Source: an uncultured Veillonella sp. (GTDB lineage: Bacteria; Bacillota; Negativicutes; Veillonellales; Veillonellaceae). From it: DNA of 28,875 nucleotides. The translations under genes and the position numbers were made by a program. The stretch lies in contig UPXS01000022.1 of assembly GCA_900538355.1 (NCBI GenBank), positions 1 through 28,875 of the forward strand. Direction: 5' to 3'. Below the pieces are notes generated by a model. The model worked only from the letters and a program-made list of their open reading frames with translations. It was not told the origin of the DNA and did no database searches. Below are positions 1 to 8,626 of the stretch, one piece after another (positions within the stretch are counted from its first letter, which is position 1; each line of letters starts with the position of its first letter).

Positions 1-142
1 AAAATTGTACATTCTTATATCATCATTTTTGTACATTCTTAGAGTATCATTTACATCACGGAGTTATACCTCATGATTTATGTGTCTTTATGTATCTAAA
101 TATACTGTTTTATCTAATTAATTTCTATTTAATTAAGTTTCT

Positions 143-1084
143 TTAGTTTATCTCTACTTTGTTCAGTTTTTCTAGTACTTCTCGTTTGATTTGTCGTTGT
201 CGATCCCAGGCGATAATAAATACGGTAGCAATGATACAAATCATACCTATAATTCCGATAAAGGTAAATTCATTCCCCAATAGTGCCCAGCCAAATAGAG
301 CGGCTGAAATCGGTTCCAACGAAGAAAGTATAGAGCCTTGTACGGCACCAATCCGTCGCACCCCTTCGATATAAGCATTAAAGGATACAACCGTTCCAAG
401 TATAATAATGGCGAATAATCCAAGCCATGTCATGCCATCCCAAATTGCTTCAGAATCGATTTGTTGGAACATGGCTAACGAAATACATCCACAGATAAAC
501 ATGGCAAAACCAACAATCGATGTAGTGCCATATTTCTTTAATAGCTCAATAGGTTGCAATGTATAGACACAGATGCTGGCTGCAGAAATGAGTCCCCACA
601 GCAAAGCCTCGCCATTAATATTTGCCATATCTAAACCATCTTGTGAGACGATACAAACGGTACCAATCATGGCTAATACAACACAACCAGTCTCTGCAAG
701 GGACGGCTTTTTAAAGTATCGTAGGAAGAGATAAATAATAATCAACGTTGGCGCTACGTATTGAAGAACCGTAGCAACACCAACCCCAGAAATAGCGATG
801 GCTCTAAAGTATGTATACTGCGCTAAAGCAATGCCAAGAACACCGAAGATGAGCAATTTACCAAAGTCTTTTTTATTTTTAAAAATAGCAAAGATGCGTA
901 TGCCGTCTTGCATATAGGCTAAGATAATCGTCAAGAACCCTGCCACCAGTAGCCGAACCTCTAGTAGCCACTCAACATTTAAGTGTTTTGCCCCTTCCAG
1001 ATATTGTACAGATGTGCCTGAAAGACCCCAAAACAAGGCTCCTAAAATGGCTAGGGCCATTCCTTTCCATTGTTTCTCCTCCAT
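143..1084 (-). CDS. EamA-family (DMT) membrane transporter, copy 1
   Basis: This is a hydrophobic protein of about 313 aa in the drug/metabolite transporter superfamily, with two EamA repeats of about five membrane segments each. The first begins near GMALAILGALFWGLSG and the second near ALLWGLISAASICVYT. The second repeat ends with the typical GAVQGSILSSLEPISAALFGW segment, where the half-repeat of EamA proteins carries a conserved Glu-Pro. The start is placed at 1084, residue 15 of the longest reading, because AGGAGG lies four bases upstream (1089-1094); the more distal start at 1126 has no ribosome site. It closely resembles the next gene, so the pair is a tandem duplication. The substrate is unknown; the family exports amino acids, metabolites or drugs. 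Confidence 0.85.
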   Translation of the reverse strand: MEEKQWKGMALAILGALFWGLSGTSVQYLEGAKHLNVEWLLEVRLLVAGFLTIILAYMQDGIRIFAIFKNKKDFGKLLIFGVLGIALAQYTYFRAIAISGVGVATVLQYVAPTLIIIYLFLRYFKKPSLAETGCVVLAMIGTVCIVSQDGLDMANINGEALLWGLISAASICVYTLQPIELLKKYGTTSIVGFAMFICGCISLAMFQQIDSEAIWDGMTWLGLFAIIILGTVVSFNAYIEGVRRIGAVQGSILSSLEPISAALFGWALLGNEFTFIGIIGMICIIATVFIIAWDRQRQIKREVLEKLNKVEIN

Positions 1085-1131
1085 ACAACCTCCTAGAATC
1101 ACTACTTTCACATTATGTATCATCATAACAA

Positions 1132-1171
1132 AGAGGCCTCAATCTCTGCAATACACAGAGATGAAACCTCT
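1132..1171 (-). terminator. Hairpin between the two EamA genes
   Basis: The arms 1132-1148 and 1156-1171 form a stem of 16 pairs with one bulged base and a 7-nt loop. On the minus strand the stem is followed by TTTGTTATG, a weak U-tract. It lies after the stop of the upstream EamA gene and about 50 bases before the start of the downstream copy. It is probably a partial terminator or an RNA-processing site that lowers expression of copy 1. Confidence 0.55.
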
Positions 1172-1232
1172 AAGATTAAATTATAGATATATTTAAATCA
1201 ATATAGGTCAATCTAAATCGATCACCTATAGA

Positions 1233-2126
1233 TTAATTACGTTTTTCAAGAGCAATAATAATAACAGTAGCGATGATCATAGCCATGCCAACTAGCCCTA
1301 ATGCACTAAATTGGTTGTCTAAAAAAGCCCATCCAAAGAAAGCCGCCGAAATCGGTTCAATAGATGACAAGATGGATCCTGGTACAGCACCTATTCGTTT
1401 AACCCCTTCTAAATAAGCATTAAAGGATACGATGGTACCCAGAACGACAACATTGAAACAGCCAATAACAGTCCATACATCCCACAGGGCATACGAATTT
1501 GGTTGATGGAACAAGATAGCTGCCACAATACCGCTGAGGAGCATGCCAAAGCCTACAATCGGCAAGGTTCCATATTTATATAGTAAATCTACGGGAGAAA
1601 CACTATATACGGCTACACCTACAGCCGATAAGAGACCCCATACGAGCACTGCCAGAGGGAAGCTTTCAAGAGAAAAGCCATCATTCCCCATCAAAAAAAT
1701 CGTACCTACCAGAGCCAATATAACGGAAATAATCTCCCCTTTAGAGGGCCGTTTACCATAACGTGCTAGCATGTAAATAATAATCATGGATGGCGCCAAG
1801 TATTGGAGTACCGTCGCAATGCCAGCCCCAGCTAAAGCAATGGATTTAAAATATGTATATTGGCATAAGGCCATACCAAATACGCCAAACACGATAAGAC
1901 CAATTGTATCTTTCAAATTACGAAAGACATTAAAGATCGCATTGCCATACTTAAACCACGCATAGATAACAGTTAATAGCCCAGCTGTAATTAATCGCAT
2001 GGTAACCAGCCATTCCAGGTTCATATCCCTAAAGTTGCTTAGGAATTGTACTGAAGCACCTGATACGCCCCATAAAACGGCACCTAATAGGGTTAGTAGA
2101 ACGCCAATAACTTCGTATCGCTTCAT
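1233..2126 (-). CDS. EamA-family (DMT) membrane transporter, copy 2
   Basis: This 297-aa transporter has the same two-repeat EamA plan as its neighbour. The first repeat starts at LLGAVLWGVSGASVQFL, and the conserved SILSSIEPISAAFFGWAF segment lies near the C terminus. The N terminus (ATG at 2126) begins only four bases after the stop of the YhcH-type gene, with AGGCG upstream, so the two are co-transcribed. Long blocks are shared with copy 1, including FNAYxEGVxRIGAV and SSxEPISAAxFGWAxL, so duplication followed by divergence is clear. The link to a YhcH/NanQ-type protein suggests a sugar or sugar-acid related substrate, but this is inference. Confidence 0.87.
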   Translation of the reverse strand: MKRYEVIGVLLTLLGAVLWGVSGASVQFLSNFRDMNLEWLVTMRLITAGLLTVIYAWFKYGNAIFNVFRNLKDTIGLIVFGVFGMALCQYTYFKSIALAGAGIATVLQYLAPSMIIIYMLARYGKRPSKGEIISVILALVGTIFLMGNDGFSLESFPLAVLVWGLLSAVGVAVYSVSPVDLLYKYGTLPIVGFGMLLSGIVAAILFHQPNSYALWDVWTVIGCFNVVVLGTIVSFNAYLEGVKRIGAVPGSILSSIEPISAAFFGWAFLDNQFSALGLVGMAMIIATVIIIALEKRN

Positions 2127-2130
2127 AGGA

Positions 2131-2607
2131 TTACTCGCCTAAGAGATCGACGTGCACTTTTACAACCACCTTACGGATTTTAATAGGCTTATCATTAACC
2201 GCTAACAAAGGTCTATGGATATCAGATGGGAAGAATACCGTATAATACCCTTCCGGACAGTGGATATGCCCTTCATCAACGGCTTCGTTTGGATAGAAAT
2301 AACAATCTCGTTCTGGATAGGATTCAACAGGTTTAACAAGTCCTTTATCTACGAAAAAGCCCATATTCTCTTCACCGCTCACCATGAATTGAATATCTAC
2401 ATAGTTACGATGAGACTCTGGCTTTGTCGTTTCAAATAGTTTTGTTTCCACATCGTCCACATTGGCGTACATCTTATCGCCCTCAATTTCATGACGACCG
2501 CCTGGCAATGCTTTTAAATCTGTATTCTTTAAGAAATCTAAAGCTCGTACGATGGCTTTAGGATAGCCCATTTTTGTATAATCTGCAGTAATGCTAGAGA
2601 AAAACAT
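2131..2607 (-). CDS. YhcH/YjgK/YiaL (DUF386) family protein
   Basis: This protein of about 158 aa belongs to the cupin-like YhcH/YjgK/YiaL family. E. coli YhcH (NanQ) of this family is an N-acetylneuraminate anomerase, and other members occur in sugar-acid operons. Family signatures seen are the HRNYVDIQFMVSGEENMGF block and the C-terminal CPEGYYTVFFPSDIHRP block, which supply the His and Glu residues of the putative metal and sugar site. The start is placed at 2607 (MFFSSI), because AAGGA lies about seven bases upstream and the family normally starts here; upstream in-frame ATGs would add 16 residues that do not look like the family. It is first in an operon with the EamA transporters. The actual sugar cannot be read from sequence. 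Confidence 0.82.
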   Translation of the reverse strand: MFFSSITADYTKMGYPKAIVRALDFLKNTDLKALPGGRHEIEGDKMYANVDDVETKLFETTKPESHRNYVDIQFMVSGEENMGFFVDKGLVKPVESYPERDCYFYPNEAVDEGHIHCPEGYYTVFFPSDIHRPLLAVNDKPIKIRKVVVKVHVDLLGE

Positions 2608-2963
2608 ATACGATCCTTTCCCGATATATGGAAATAACACCCGATACATAAGCAATTATATTACCTTTAATGTTAGCACATATATACATAAAGAACTAGC
2701 AATTCTATGATTTCCACTGTATCTATACATACGAGCGATAGGTCTCAAATATTCTCCGCTATCGATTAATTTCTATCCTAATGTTTCATACCATAGTAAA
2801 AGTCCTCCATACGCTACATATATGGAGGACTTGTGTAAAATACTATTCAAATTTATGACTTACGTCAATTGTTATGCTATTAAGTTGTTTTGATATGCAA
2901 TTATCTATTCAGTTGTAGTGATTCTAACTGTATTTGATACAGTACGTGGACATGTTCTTAACT
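2608..2963. other. Intergenic region holding a terminator
   Basis: No coding sequence with a ribosome site was found. The region holds the terminator of the EF-G-like gene (2800-2832) and the upstream region of the YhcH/EamA operon, where no convincing -35/-10 pair stood out. Confidence 0.5.
2800..2832 (-). terminator. Intrinsic terminator of the EF-G-like gene
   Basis: A perfect 12-bp stem (AAGTCCTCCATA at 2800-2811 with its complement at 2821-2832) and a 9-nt loop are followed on the minus strand by TTTTACT. It lies 130 bases past the stop of the EF-G-like gene. Confidence 0.85.
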
Positions 2964-5030
2964 TTATTCTTGAGTCTTACGAGCAGCGATAATTTCTTCC
3001 GCTTGCTTATGTGGAACCTCTTCATATGTATAGAACTGACGGTTAAATACGCCTTGTCCTTGAGTGATGGAGCGCAATGCAGTCACATAGTCGGCCATTT
3101 CAGCCAATGGTACTTGTGCTTTAACAACAGAAATACCTGTTCTTTCACTTTGTTCCATGCCTAATACGCGACCTCGACGGCTATTTAAATCACCCATGAT
3201 GTCACCCATAAAAGCATCTGGTGCATACACGTTAACTTCATAGATTGGTTCTAATAGGACTGGTTTCGCCTTAGGAATTACATCCTTGATAGCCTGTGAC
3301 GTAGCTACTTTGAATGCTAACTCTGAGGAGTCTACGCTATGGTAAGATCCATCCAAGAGTGTCACTTGTACGCCAATCATAGGATATCCCGCAATTAAGC
3401 CTTTTTCTAGGGTTTCTTTGGCACCCTTTTCCACTGCTGGTATGTATTGTTTAGGTACAGCACCACCAAAGATTTTGTCTACGAACGCAAATTCGGCACC
3501 ATCATATAATGGGTCCACTTGAATCTTAACGTGACCATATTGACCATGACCGCCACTTTGTTTCTTATATTTAGACTCGGTTTCAGCGGAGCCTTTAATG
3601 GTTTCGCGGTATGGAATGTATGGAGTCACAAGTTTAGCTTGTACGCCATATTTACGATCCATTTTGTTGAGGATATGCTCGAGATGAACCTCGCCCATAC
3701 AATCGACTTGTAGTTGACGGGCCTCAGCATTTTTCACTACTACGCAAGTAGGATCTTCTTCTGCTACTTTTAGAACAGCACCAGCTAATTTTTCCTCCTC
3801 ACCTTTTTTCACCGGTTCTAAAGCCACTGTGTATAGAGGTTGAGGGAAACGGATAGCATCGTATGTCACTTTAAAGTCAGGAGCAGTTAATGTATCGCCA
3901 GTCTTAGCATTAGTCAATTTCGGTATCACTACGATATCGCCAGCTTTAGCTGAGGATACAGGGATTTGTTGCTTCCCGATAAGGGTAACCATCTTGCCCC
4001 ATTTTTCTTCTACGCCTTGGTTTACATCATAAAGGCGATCGCCTTCTTTAAGTTCACCAGAGAAGATACGTACAAAGCTTTGTTTGCCTGCGAATGGGTC
4101 TAACAATGTTTTAAATACGAATGCAGTTAACGGTTTATCTACATGTACTACACATTGTTCGCCGGTTTCCGCATCAGTTGCGGTCATCACTTTTTTAGTT
4201 GCATCCGGCATGTAACGAATCATACGATCCAATACTTGATCTAGGCCAATACGAGATGTGGCACTGCCACACATGATTGGGCACACACGGCCACTAATCA
4301 TCCCTTCACGCAAGCCTTGGCGAATTTCCTCTAAGGATAATTCTTCGCCTTCTAAATATTTTTCCAACAATTCATCGCTACCTTCAGCCGCGGCTTCTAC
4401 GGTCATTTCCCGAATTTCTTGAGCCTTTTCGATAAGGTGAGCTGGTACAGCAATCTCTGTTGGTTGGCCGTCCTTATAAGTAAACGCAGTCATTTTAGCT
4501 ACGTCTACGACGCCTTCAAAGTTGGCGCCTTCACCGATAGGAATCTGCAATGGCATAATGCCTTTGCCAAATAATTCCCGCATTCTTTCAATAGTACCGA
4601 AGAAATCGGCACCATCCACATCCATTTTATTGATAAATGCCATGCGTGGCATTTGTAATTCCACTGCATAATCCCAAGCGCGAACTGTGTCAGTTTCTAC
4701 ACCAGATGTGGCGGATAGTACCATTAACATACCATCGCACGCACGCAAAGCGGCACGAACTTCGCCATGGAATTCGTTATAGCCTGGAGTATCTACGAAG
4801 TTAACCTTGTGGTCATGCCATTCACATGGAGCCATGCCCAATTGGATTGTTACGTTACGTTTAATTTCTTCAGGTTCAAAGTCCATAATATGTTTATTGT
4901 CTTGGCCTTTACCTACGAAATCAACCGCACCAGAGGTTAACAACAAAGATTCGACAAGAGCTGTTTTACCCGCACCATCGTGGGAAACAACAGCAACATT
5001 TCTAATTTTATCACTACTGTACTCTTTCAT
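2964..5030 (-). CDS. Elongation factor G-like GTPase (EF-G2 type)
   Basis: This 688-aa translational GTPase has the EF-G domain plan: G domain (about residues 1-270), domain II, and domains III-V ending with the EF-G C-terminal fold (GDIMGDLNSRRGRVLGM, near residue 620). The P-loop reads SHDGAGKT (16-23), G4 is NKMD (134-137) and G5 is CGSAT. It departs from canonical FusA: switch I has KRNVTI where RGITI is expected, and switch II reads DTPGY (80-84), so the catalytic His after DTPG is Tyr. These changes are typical of the EF-G2/EF-G-like branch, so it is probably not the main translocase. The start at 5030 has AAGGAGG eight bases upstream. It is a single gene with its own terminator. Its role is uncertain, perhaps in stalled or stressed translation. 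Confidence 0.88.
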   Translation of the reverse strand: MKEYSSDKIRNVAVVSHDGAGKTALVESLLLTSGAVDFVGKGQDNKHIMDFEPEEIKRNVTIQLGMAPCEWHDHKVNFVDTPGYNEFHGEVRAALRACDGMLMVLSATSGVETDTVRAWDYAVELQMPRMAFINKMDVDGADFFGTIERMRELFGKGIMPLQIPIGEGANFEGVVDVAKMTAFTYKDGQPTEIAVPAHLIEKAQEIREMTVEAAAEGSDELLEKYLEGEELSLEEIRQGLREGMISGRVCPIMCGSATSRIGLDQVLDRMIRYMPDATKKVMTATDAETGEQCVVHVDKPLTAFVFKTLLDPFAGKQSFVRIFSGELKEGDRLYDVNQGVEEKWGKMVTLIGKQQIPVSSAKAGDIVVIPKLTNAKTGDTLTAPDFKVTYDAIRFPQPLYTVALEPVKKGEEEKLAGAVLKVAEEDPTCVVVKNAEARQLQVDCMGEVHLEHILNKMDRKYGVQAKLVTPYIPYRETIKGSAETESKYKKQSGGHGQYGHVKIQVDPLYDGAEFAFVDKIFGGAVPKQYIPAVEKGAKETLEKGLIAGYPMIGVQVTLLDGSYHSVDSSELAFKVATSQAIKDVIPKAKPVLLEPIYEVNVYAPDAFMGDIMGDLNSRRGRVLGMEQSERTGISVVKAQVPLAEMADYVTALRSITQGQGVFNRQFYTYEEVPHKQAEEIIAARKTQE

Positions 5031-5094
5031 CGGAATCGCCTCCTTAATGGCAAATTACGGCTTTTGCTAATACATTTCGACACCCAAATAGAAA

Positions 5095-5135
5095 AGTCCT
5101 CTTTTTCCGAAAAAATTTATCAAAAAAAGAGGACT
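5095..5135 (-). terminator. Intrinsic terminator of the Yip1/HydE operon
   Basis: AGTCCTCTTTTT (5095-5106) pairs with AAAAAGAGGACT (5124-5135). On the minus strand it is followed by TTTCTATTT. It lies directly after the Yip1-type gene and upstream of the EF-G-like gene, separating the two units. Confidence 0.8.
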
Positions 5136-5164
5136 CTTTATTAATATTAATTTATATATCAGTA

Positions 5165-5830
5165 TTATCTACCGACTAAAGAGGCACAGCCACCAAGAAG
5201 TGCCATGAAGATTGCCCAGATAAGAACAAAGATAATGGACGTAATGATACAGGCAATGAAAACTTTCATTTTAGTAAGCATTACTTGTCTAGCCATAAGT
5301 TCTAAGGATACCCAGATAGAAATAATAATTAATGCCACGGTCCCTACAAAATATACGAAACCAGCAATAGCACTACTATCGAATACAAGACCTAATAGCC
5401 CCATTAAGATCAAGACTATCATATAACCAATACTAAATAATAGTACTTCATACCCTTGTAGATACCAACTTACTTTCATAATGGCTTGTACATTGTCTGT
5501 ACCCCCCATTTTAGTGATAACCCAGTTATATACATAAGAACCGATGGCAACCATTACAAAGGACCAACCGATACTGATGAGCCATGCAAAAACGAATATA
5601 AAACTTGCACCGATGCCGATTAAATAGGTTAAACCATTAAATTCATCATGAGGGAGAAATGGAATCAACATAGTCCCAAACAAGGCTAATATAATATATG
5701 GAATAGCCCACAAGAATACAGTGCCCCAGAAACCTTTTTTCAATGTGCCGGATTGCACCACTTGATCAATACCGCCTTTAAAAGGACTAGCAAATAACCG
5801 CCAAAAATCAGAATACCATTTCGTCTCCAT
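5165..5830 (-). CDS. Yip1-domain membrane protein
   Basis: This 221-aa integral membrane protein has about five membrane segments, at roughly residues 32-58, 68-100, 128-150, 152-175 and 190-215. The N-terminal amphipathic stretch WYSDFWRLFASPFKGGIDQV, followed by hydrophobic helices, matches the layout of bacterial Yip1/YIPF proteins, whose function is mostly unknown. Its ATG has AGAGGTG about five bases upstream. It begins about 50 bases after the HydE stop and ends before a strong terminator, so it is probably the last gene of the unit that includes the 200-aa protein, YaaA and HydE. No catalytic motif is visible. Confidence 0.65.
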   Translation of the reverse strand: METKWYSDFWRLFASPFKGGIDQVVQSGTLKKGFWGTVFLWAIPYIILALFGTMLIPFLPHDEFNGLTYLIGIGASFIFVFAWLISIGWSFVMVAIGSYVYNWVITKMGGTDNVQAIMKVSWYLQGYEVLLFSIGYMIVLILMGLLGLVFDSSAIAGFVYFVGTVALIIISIWVSLELMARQVMLTKMKVFIACIITSIIFVLIWAIFMALLGGCASLVGR

Positions 5831-5881
5831 AATACACCTCTAACATATAATGTGATATCTAAGTTAGATACACATAGAAAA

Positions 5882-7018
5882 CTAAAATTCTCCTGTGCGT
5901 TTTCCGTAGTGCTTAGAATCGCCATTTTGTTTCCAGCCTACGGTATCACCGATGGACATTACGCGGCGCGTTAAGCAGTCTTTACATTTGTCTGCATTAT
6001 CATCTACGCAAGGTTTGTTATCGTACAGCAAATATTTTGCACGGTGTTCCGGAATGGTAATGATAGGCATCAAAATATTAGCACCTGCAGCAAGGCCCTT
6101 TTCACGGCCTAATTTATCCAATGCTTGTAACGCTGTTGTGGCAGCAATATTTACGTCTTTCAGGAATAAACGGGTCAACGCAATCATCTTTAGGCCCAAT
6201 TGAATGCGGCGCAATTTACCTGCTTCGTCATCAATGCCCATCGCCAATGCCTCTTGGCCTAGCGGCGTATCATGATGTACCACATACGGACCCATGCCGA
6301 TCATATCGATATCCATATCGCGATAGAACAAGATATCATTTACAAGGTCTTCTTCAGTTTGACCAGGCAAACCAATCATAACACCTGTCCCCACTTGAAA
6401 ACCTACGCGGCGCAAGCTACGTAAGCATTCAACGCGCGTTTCAAAGGAGTGTAGTTCATCTTGAGGATGAATTTTGTGGTATAACTCTTTATTAGTTGTT
6501 TCAATGCGCAATAAATAACGACTAGCACCGGCTTCACGCATGCGGCGGTACGCCTCTTCGCTTTGTTCCCCTACGCACATCGTAATGCCAAGGGAACCAT
6601 CGCCAATGGCTTTAATGTCGCGAATTAAATCCACCACATAATCCACAAAGGCATCATCACAACGCTCTCCAGATTGGAGTGTAATGGACCCATATTCATG
6701 GTCGTACGCCCACTGCGCCATTTTGATGATATCTTCACGGTTCATATCAAAGCGTTCCGTCTTGTCATTTTCACGACGGATACCGCAGTAATTACAGTTT
6801 TTGATGCATCGGTTCGAGAACTCGATGAGGCCACGATAGTACGCTACAGGCTTTACATATTTCGCCTTCACTTCATAAGCCTTTTTATATATTAACTGCA
6901 ACTGTTCTTCATCAGTTACAGACATGAGAAATCTTAGCTCATCCTCTGTTAGCCATTCATCGCCAACGAGGTCTTTTCCGAGGATGTCTTGCACTTGCAA
7001 ACAATCACTTCCTTTCAT
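5882..7018 (-). CDS. hydE: [FeFe]-hydrogenase maturase HydE (radical SAM)
   Basis: This 378-aa radical SAM protein of the BioB/HydE/PylB group carries a CX3CX2C cluster motif, C71-C75-C78 (CIKNCNYCGIRR). A BioB-like TIM barrel follows, with TLQSGERCDD and GVMIGLPGQTEED. HydE helps build the H-cluster dithiolate ligand of [FeFe]-hydrogenases. The C terminus holds C337-C345-C348 with CX7CX2C spacing, the accessory-cluster motif known from Thermotoga HydE, which favours HydE over BioB or PylB. HydF and HydG are not in this window. The ATG at 7018 overlaps the end of yaaA by 14 bases and lacks a ribosome site. TTG at codon 7 has AGGAAG at good spacing and may be the real start. Confidence in radical SAM is very high and in HydE good. 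Confidence 0.8.
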   Translation of the reverse strand: MKGSDCLQVQDILGKDLVGDEWLTEDELRFLMSVTDEEQLQLIYKKAYEVKAKYVKPVAYYRGLIEFSNRCIKNCNYCGIRRENDKTERFDMNREDIIKMAQWAYDHEYGSITLQSGERCDDAFVDYVVDLIRDIKAIGDGSLGITMCVGEQSEEAYRRMREAGASRYLLRIETTNKELYHKIHPQDELHSFETRVECLRSLRRVGFQVGTGVMIGLPGQTEEDLVNDILFYRDMDIDMIGMGPYVVHHDTPLGQEALAMGIDDEAGKLRRIQLGLKMIALTRLFLKDVNIAATTALQALDKLGREKGLAAGANILMPIITIPEHRAKYLLYDNKPCVDDNADKCKDCLTRRVMSIGDTVGWKQNGDSKHYGKRTGEF

Positions 7019-7751
7019 AACGAACCGTCATCGATTCGCTTGGTATGGTAATGGATTCAATATCTGTAACACAGGTAAATCCATTAATTTCACGGGGCAA
7101 ATCCCGCACATGTTTCACTTGCTCCGTCAAACATGCATGAGCCATCATGCCACGACTCATTTTAGAGGACGTACTCATCTGTTTAAATGTGTCGCCTCGC
7201 AATTCCCAAAACTCAACGGTTACCACCTTCGGATGGTTCACCATTTTTGCATATTCTTTAGACGCTAAATTTAGGATCCAATCTTCCTTGTGAAAGTATG
7301 CATCCACCGTTTCACGCCACGTATCGTATAAATTAATGCCTACCTTATCGACCATATCTAGTCGATAATCGCGTACGCCCATCGTAGGCTCTACAACGCC
7401 GTACAAGGCAGACATCACAACGAGATGGCTTTCACCGAAGGCCTTAGCCTCATCAGACAAGTTCGACCAGTCTAAATATTTGAAAGCAATACCATCGTAG
7501 CTTTCACAAGCATATCCAACAGGATGAGACTCAAAATCTTGATAGAAATCAAAGAGCGCCTGAGCCTTATCATCCTTCAGTTTTAAAGCCTTGCCAAGGG
7601 CGGCCACATCAAGAGATTGCACATGTTTTACAATGTCTTGTGTAATATGCGGTCGAAATTGACCGTCTAAGACTGCAGGATTGACTGCTCCGTCGTTGAT
7701 AGTAGCATTGGTAATTGTTTTTGTCTTACTAGGAGAGAGGACGATTTTCAT
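7005..7751 (-). CDS. yaaA: Peroxide stress protein YaaA (UPF0246)
   Basis: This 248-aa protein starts MKIVLSPSKTKTI, the N-terminal hallmark of the YaaA/UPF0246 family. The family block YDGIAFKYLDW is followed by LVVMSALYGVVEPTMGVRDYRLDM and, later, NLASKEYAKMV and the C-terminal SRGMMAHACLTEQV. E. coli YaaA lowers free intracellular iron during hydrogen-peroxide stress and binds DNA; the biochemical mechanism is not fully settled. The length matches the family. It overlaps the upstream 200-aa gene by 23 bases and the downstream HydE gene by up to 14 bases, so the three are translationally coupled. Pairing with an oxygen-sensitive FeS maturase fits a link to iron or oxidant handling, which is inference. 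Confidence 0.92.
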   Translation of the reverse strand: MKIVLSPSKTKTITNATINDGAVNPAVLDGQFRPHITQDIVKHVQSLDVAALGKALKLKDDKAQALFDFYQDFESHPVGYACESYDGIAFKYLDWSNLSDEAKAFGESHLVVMSALYGVVEPTMGVRDYRLDMVDKVGINLYDTWRETVDAYFHKEDWILNLASKEYAKMVNHPKVVTVEFWELRGDTFKQMSTSSKMSRGMMAHACLTEQVKHVRDLPREINGFTCVTDIESITIPSESMTVRYERK

Positions 7752-8331
7752 GGGATAACTCCGCCTTGATAGTTTCCTCTGTCAAGTTGTCGATCAACTC
7801 AGGGTTCCACAACATGAGAGGCACAGCCACTACGTGGCTAGCTTTCATTTCTTTACATAAATTAATGCATTCTTTGAGGTAATCGGAATCTTCATCTACA
7901 AGGTCGCATACGATAACAACGTGGCGGCCTTTTAGATTAACACCTTCGTAGTCGATGCTTCCAGCAGATACGGTAAGCATACCTGTTTCCAAACGACCTT
8001 CGCTCATATCATTCAAACGAGACATCAACACGTGCTCGAGCATAGTGGATACAGGTGTCACTACACGGCCAATGCCGATAAGAGCCTCAGGTTGGGCATG
8101 AACGATAACGGTTTTCTTGCGTTTATCTGTTCTAAAATCAACGAGAGCTTTTTCTAAAGCGCCAAAGAACACGAATAATTGCCAAGGATCAAAAGAACCT
8201 GTTTGGAACATATCGATAATAGAGCCATCCTCATCCATATTTAGGCGTGTTAATAATTCCTCTGCAATATCGTTTACAACAACACTGAAATCAGATTGCA
8301 TTGCATCTTGTACTTTTACTTCGTCTGCCAT
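7729..8331 (-). CDS. Conserved-looking 200-aa protein of unknown function
   Basis: This 200-aa soluble acidic protein belongs to no family I recognise. The N-terminal half is helical (VVNDIAEELLTRLNMDEDG, FDPWQLFVFFGALEKALVDF). The second half alternates strands and helices, with HVVIVCDLVDEDSDYLKECI followed by KASHVVAVPLML. That looks like a Rossmann or phosphoribosyltransferase-like layout, but the diagnostic PRPP loop is not clear. There is no signal peptide or membrane segment. A strong AGGAGG lies five bases before the ATG, and this is the first gene of the yaaA-hydE-Yip1 run, overlapping yaaA by 23 bases. The tight overlap suggests a role tied to YaaA or HydE. Confidence 0.75.
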   Translation of the reverse strand: MADEVKVQDAMQSDFSVVVNDIAEELLTRLNMDEDGSIIDMFQTGSFDPWQLFVFFGALEKALVDFRTDKRKKTVIVHAQPEALIGIGRVVTPVSTMLEHVLMSRLNDMSEGRLETGMLTVSAGSIDYEGVNLKGRHVVIVCDLVDEDSDYLKECINLCKEMKASHVVAVPLMLWNPELIDNLTEETIKAELSHENRPLS

Positions 8332-8626
8332 TAGGTCCTCCTAATTTCTATCTATTACACTGGTGAGGGAATTCTCCCTACAGATTTATGCTATCTTTAA
8401 TTGTAACATATTTTATAGCCCACATGGGTATTCTTGGATACGCTTTTTACATAATCAATATACATGACCGAATACAAAAAAGACCGCCATCGCGGTCTTT
8501 TTCTCTATCATTATTAGCTTTACACTATGAGCTAACGATTCGATTGTTTTCTAAGCCTTACTACTAGTATACTAGCTTCATGCAAATATGAGATTGTGTG
8601 TTATGCACCTACTATAAGCTTAAATG
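8332..8626. other. Intergenic region between the yaaA unit and mntH
   Basis: It contains the mntH terminator (8477-8502) and the upstream region of the yaaA unit. On the minus strand TGTTACAAT near 8410 could be an extended -10, but no good -35 accompanies it. No gene is seen. Confidence 0.4.
8477..8502 (-). terminator. Intrinsic terminator of mntH (bidirectional)
   Basis: AAAAAGACCGC-CATC-GCGGTCTTTTT is a perfect 11-bp stem with a four-base loop. The flanking A and T tracts make it able to work in both directions. It lies 125 bases past the mntH stop. Confidence 0.88.

Noticed and set aside
5882..7018. Biotin synthase (BioB) or PylB for the radical SAM gene
   Set aside because: The C-terminal CX7CX2C motif and the FSNRCIKNCNYCGIRR block fit HydE better, and no biotin or pyrrolysine genes are nearby.
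6924..7268. Open frame of 114 codons on the plus strand over yaaA and hydE
   Set aside because: It is the antisense shadow of two recognised genes.
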